In this document: piece by piece, positions 63,680 through 64,000 of the stretch
How positions within the stretch are numbered: the stretch's first letter is position 1
Layout: the number at the start of each line of letters is the position of its first letter
Source: Terrimonas sp.
Lineage (GTDB): Bacteria > Bacteroidota > Bacteroidia > Chitinophagales > Chitinophagaceae
Direction of reading: 5' to 3'
NCBI RefSeq assembly: GCF_003075435.1
Contig: NZ_QCZJ01000001.1
Coordinates: forward strand, 310,001 to 374,000
DNA: 64,000 bases
Notes under the pieces: model-generated
What the model was told of the DNA's origin: nothing
Seen by the model: the letters and a program-made list of their open reading frames with translations, nothing else
The model's database searches: none
Program-made: the position numbers and the translations under genes

Positions 63680-64000
63680 CTATCTTTCCAGTATTTCGGC
63701 GATCTCCTTAAAGCCCCTCGACCGTGCATGTTGTAAAGGCGTGACGCCATCTTTATCCGCAATGGTAAGGTTGGCGCCGGCATCTTTCAGTATCTGTACG
63801 ATCTGCCGGTAGCTTTCACTTCCGTTGCCCAAAATAACAGCCTCTAACAATGCCGTCCAGCCGAGGCGGTTCACATGATCAATGGGAAAACCTTTTGTAT
63901 TAGCCAGTATTGTAACGGTTTCCACATGCCCCCGCTCGCAGGCAGGGATCAATGCCGTGCCGTTGTAGCGGTTGAACCGATCAAAGCGTGCGCCGTTCGC
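63680..64000 (-). CDS. Ankyrin repeat protein, C-terminal part (runs off window end)
   Basis: An open frame of 106 codons plus stop that is still open at the window edge, so its start is to the right. It reads ANGARFDRFNRYNGTALIPAC, then ERGHVETVTILANTK, VNRLGWTALLEAVILGN, IVQILKDAGANLTIADKDGV and TPLQHARSRGFKEIAEILE: three ankyrin repeats with TALI/TALLEA/TPLQHA signatures. Such proteins bind other proteins; partner unknown. It is directly upstream of the AraC regulator on the same strand, 69 bases away. Confidence 0.9.
   Translation of the reverse strand, partial: ANGARFDRFNRYNGTALIPACERGHVETVTILANTKGFPIDHVNRLGWTALLEAVILGNGSESYRQIVQILKDAGANLTIADKDGVTPLQHARSRGFKEIAEILER

Noticed and set aside
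1-64000. tRNA, rRNA or riboswitch genes
   Set aside because: Gaps were read for T-loop-like GGTTCGAATCC text and conserved RNA motifs and none was found; a covariance-model search would settle this.

Overview
The window looks like a chromosome segment of a Bacteroidota bacterium, most likely of the Chitinophagaceae or a close relative. The reasons are: three large secreted proteins ending in type IX secretion (T9SS) sorting domains, a TonB-dependent receptor paired with a DUF4249 lipoprotein, a BatD gene, many short lipoproteins, genes without Shine-Dalgarno sequences, and several TAnnTTTG promoter -7 boxes. Most of the window is A+T-rich. The last ~2 kb is visibly richer in G+C. No rRNA, tRNA, CRISPR array, phage or intact insertion sequence was seen.

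Layout. 1-3.1 kb: 5' part of batD (minus), then xylulokinase with an overlapping secreted protein. 3.5-9.2 kb: two tandem paralogous secreted alpha/beta-hydrolases carrying five PKD-like repeats and a T9SS domain; each has a similar -24/-12 (sigma-54-like) promoter and its own terminator. 9.8-18.8 kb: a glycosyltransferase with an altered catalytic motif, a MurC-like ligase with an unusual P-loop, a dicarboxylate symporter, a CAP lipoprotein, three small envelope proteins, inorganic pyrophosphatase, an ECF sigma/anti-sigma pair and an outer-membrane protein. 18.9-27.6 kb: fused beta-oxidation enzyme, glycerate kinase, DprE1-like oxidase and the TonB receptor/DUF4249 pair. 27.8-31.5 kb: an apparent redox or electrophile-response module (HxlR regulator divergent from doxX, a DsbA/FrnE-like protein and two aldo/keto reductases) with a 12-bp-arm palindrome between the divergent starts. 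31.7-38.0 kb: murQ and the topoisomerase IV genes parE and parC with a DUF1835 gene between them. 38.3-44.1 kb: a small secreted protein behind a sigma-54-like promoter, nagB, a Dabb protein, an acyl-CoA carboxylase beta subunit, an ankyrin protein, PhzF and RNase HI.

44.3-52.7 kb is a leftward run: a large periplasmic-sensing histidine kinase, its LuxR-type response regulator, two lipoproteins, a serine hydrolase interrupted by an in-frame stop and an outer-membrane protein interrupted by a frameshift. 52.9-61.3 kb: mannose-6-phosphate isomerase, an acyltransferase, a 1756-residue FG-GAP repeat T9SS protein and a DinB protein. 61.3-64 kb: a 700-base stretch without an intact gene that holds a T9SS type B sorting-domain remnant, then a fasciclin lipoprotein, an AraC regulator and the edge of an ankyrin gene.

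Most promising for a second look: the HxlR-centred module, the -24/-12 promoters in front of three secreted-protein genes, the DUF1835 gene inside the topoisomerase IV run, the two adjacent broken genes behind the two-component system, the sorting-domain remnant at the composition change, and a set of degenerate word-like repeats that fill many intergenic gaps. No single previously undescribed system could be proven from the sequence alone.
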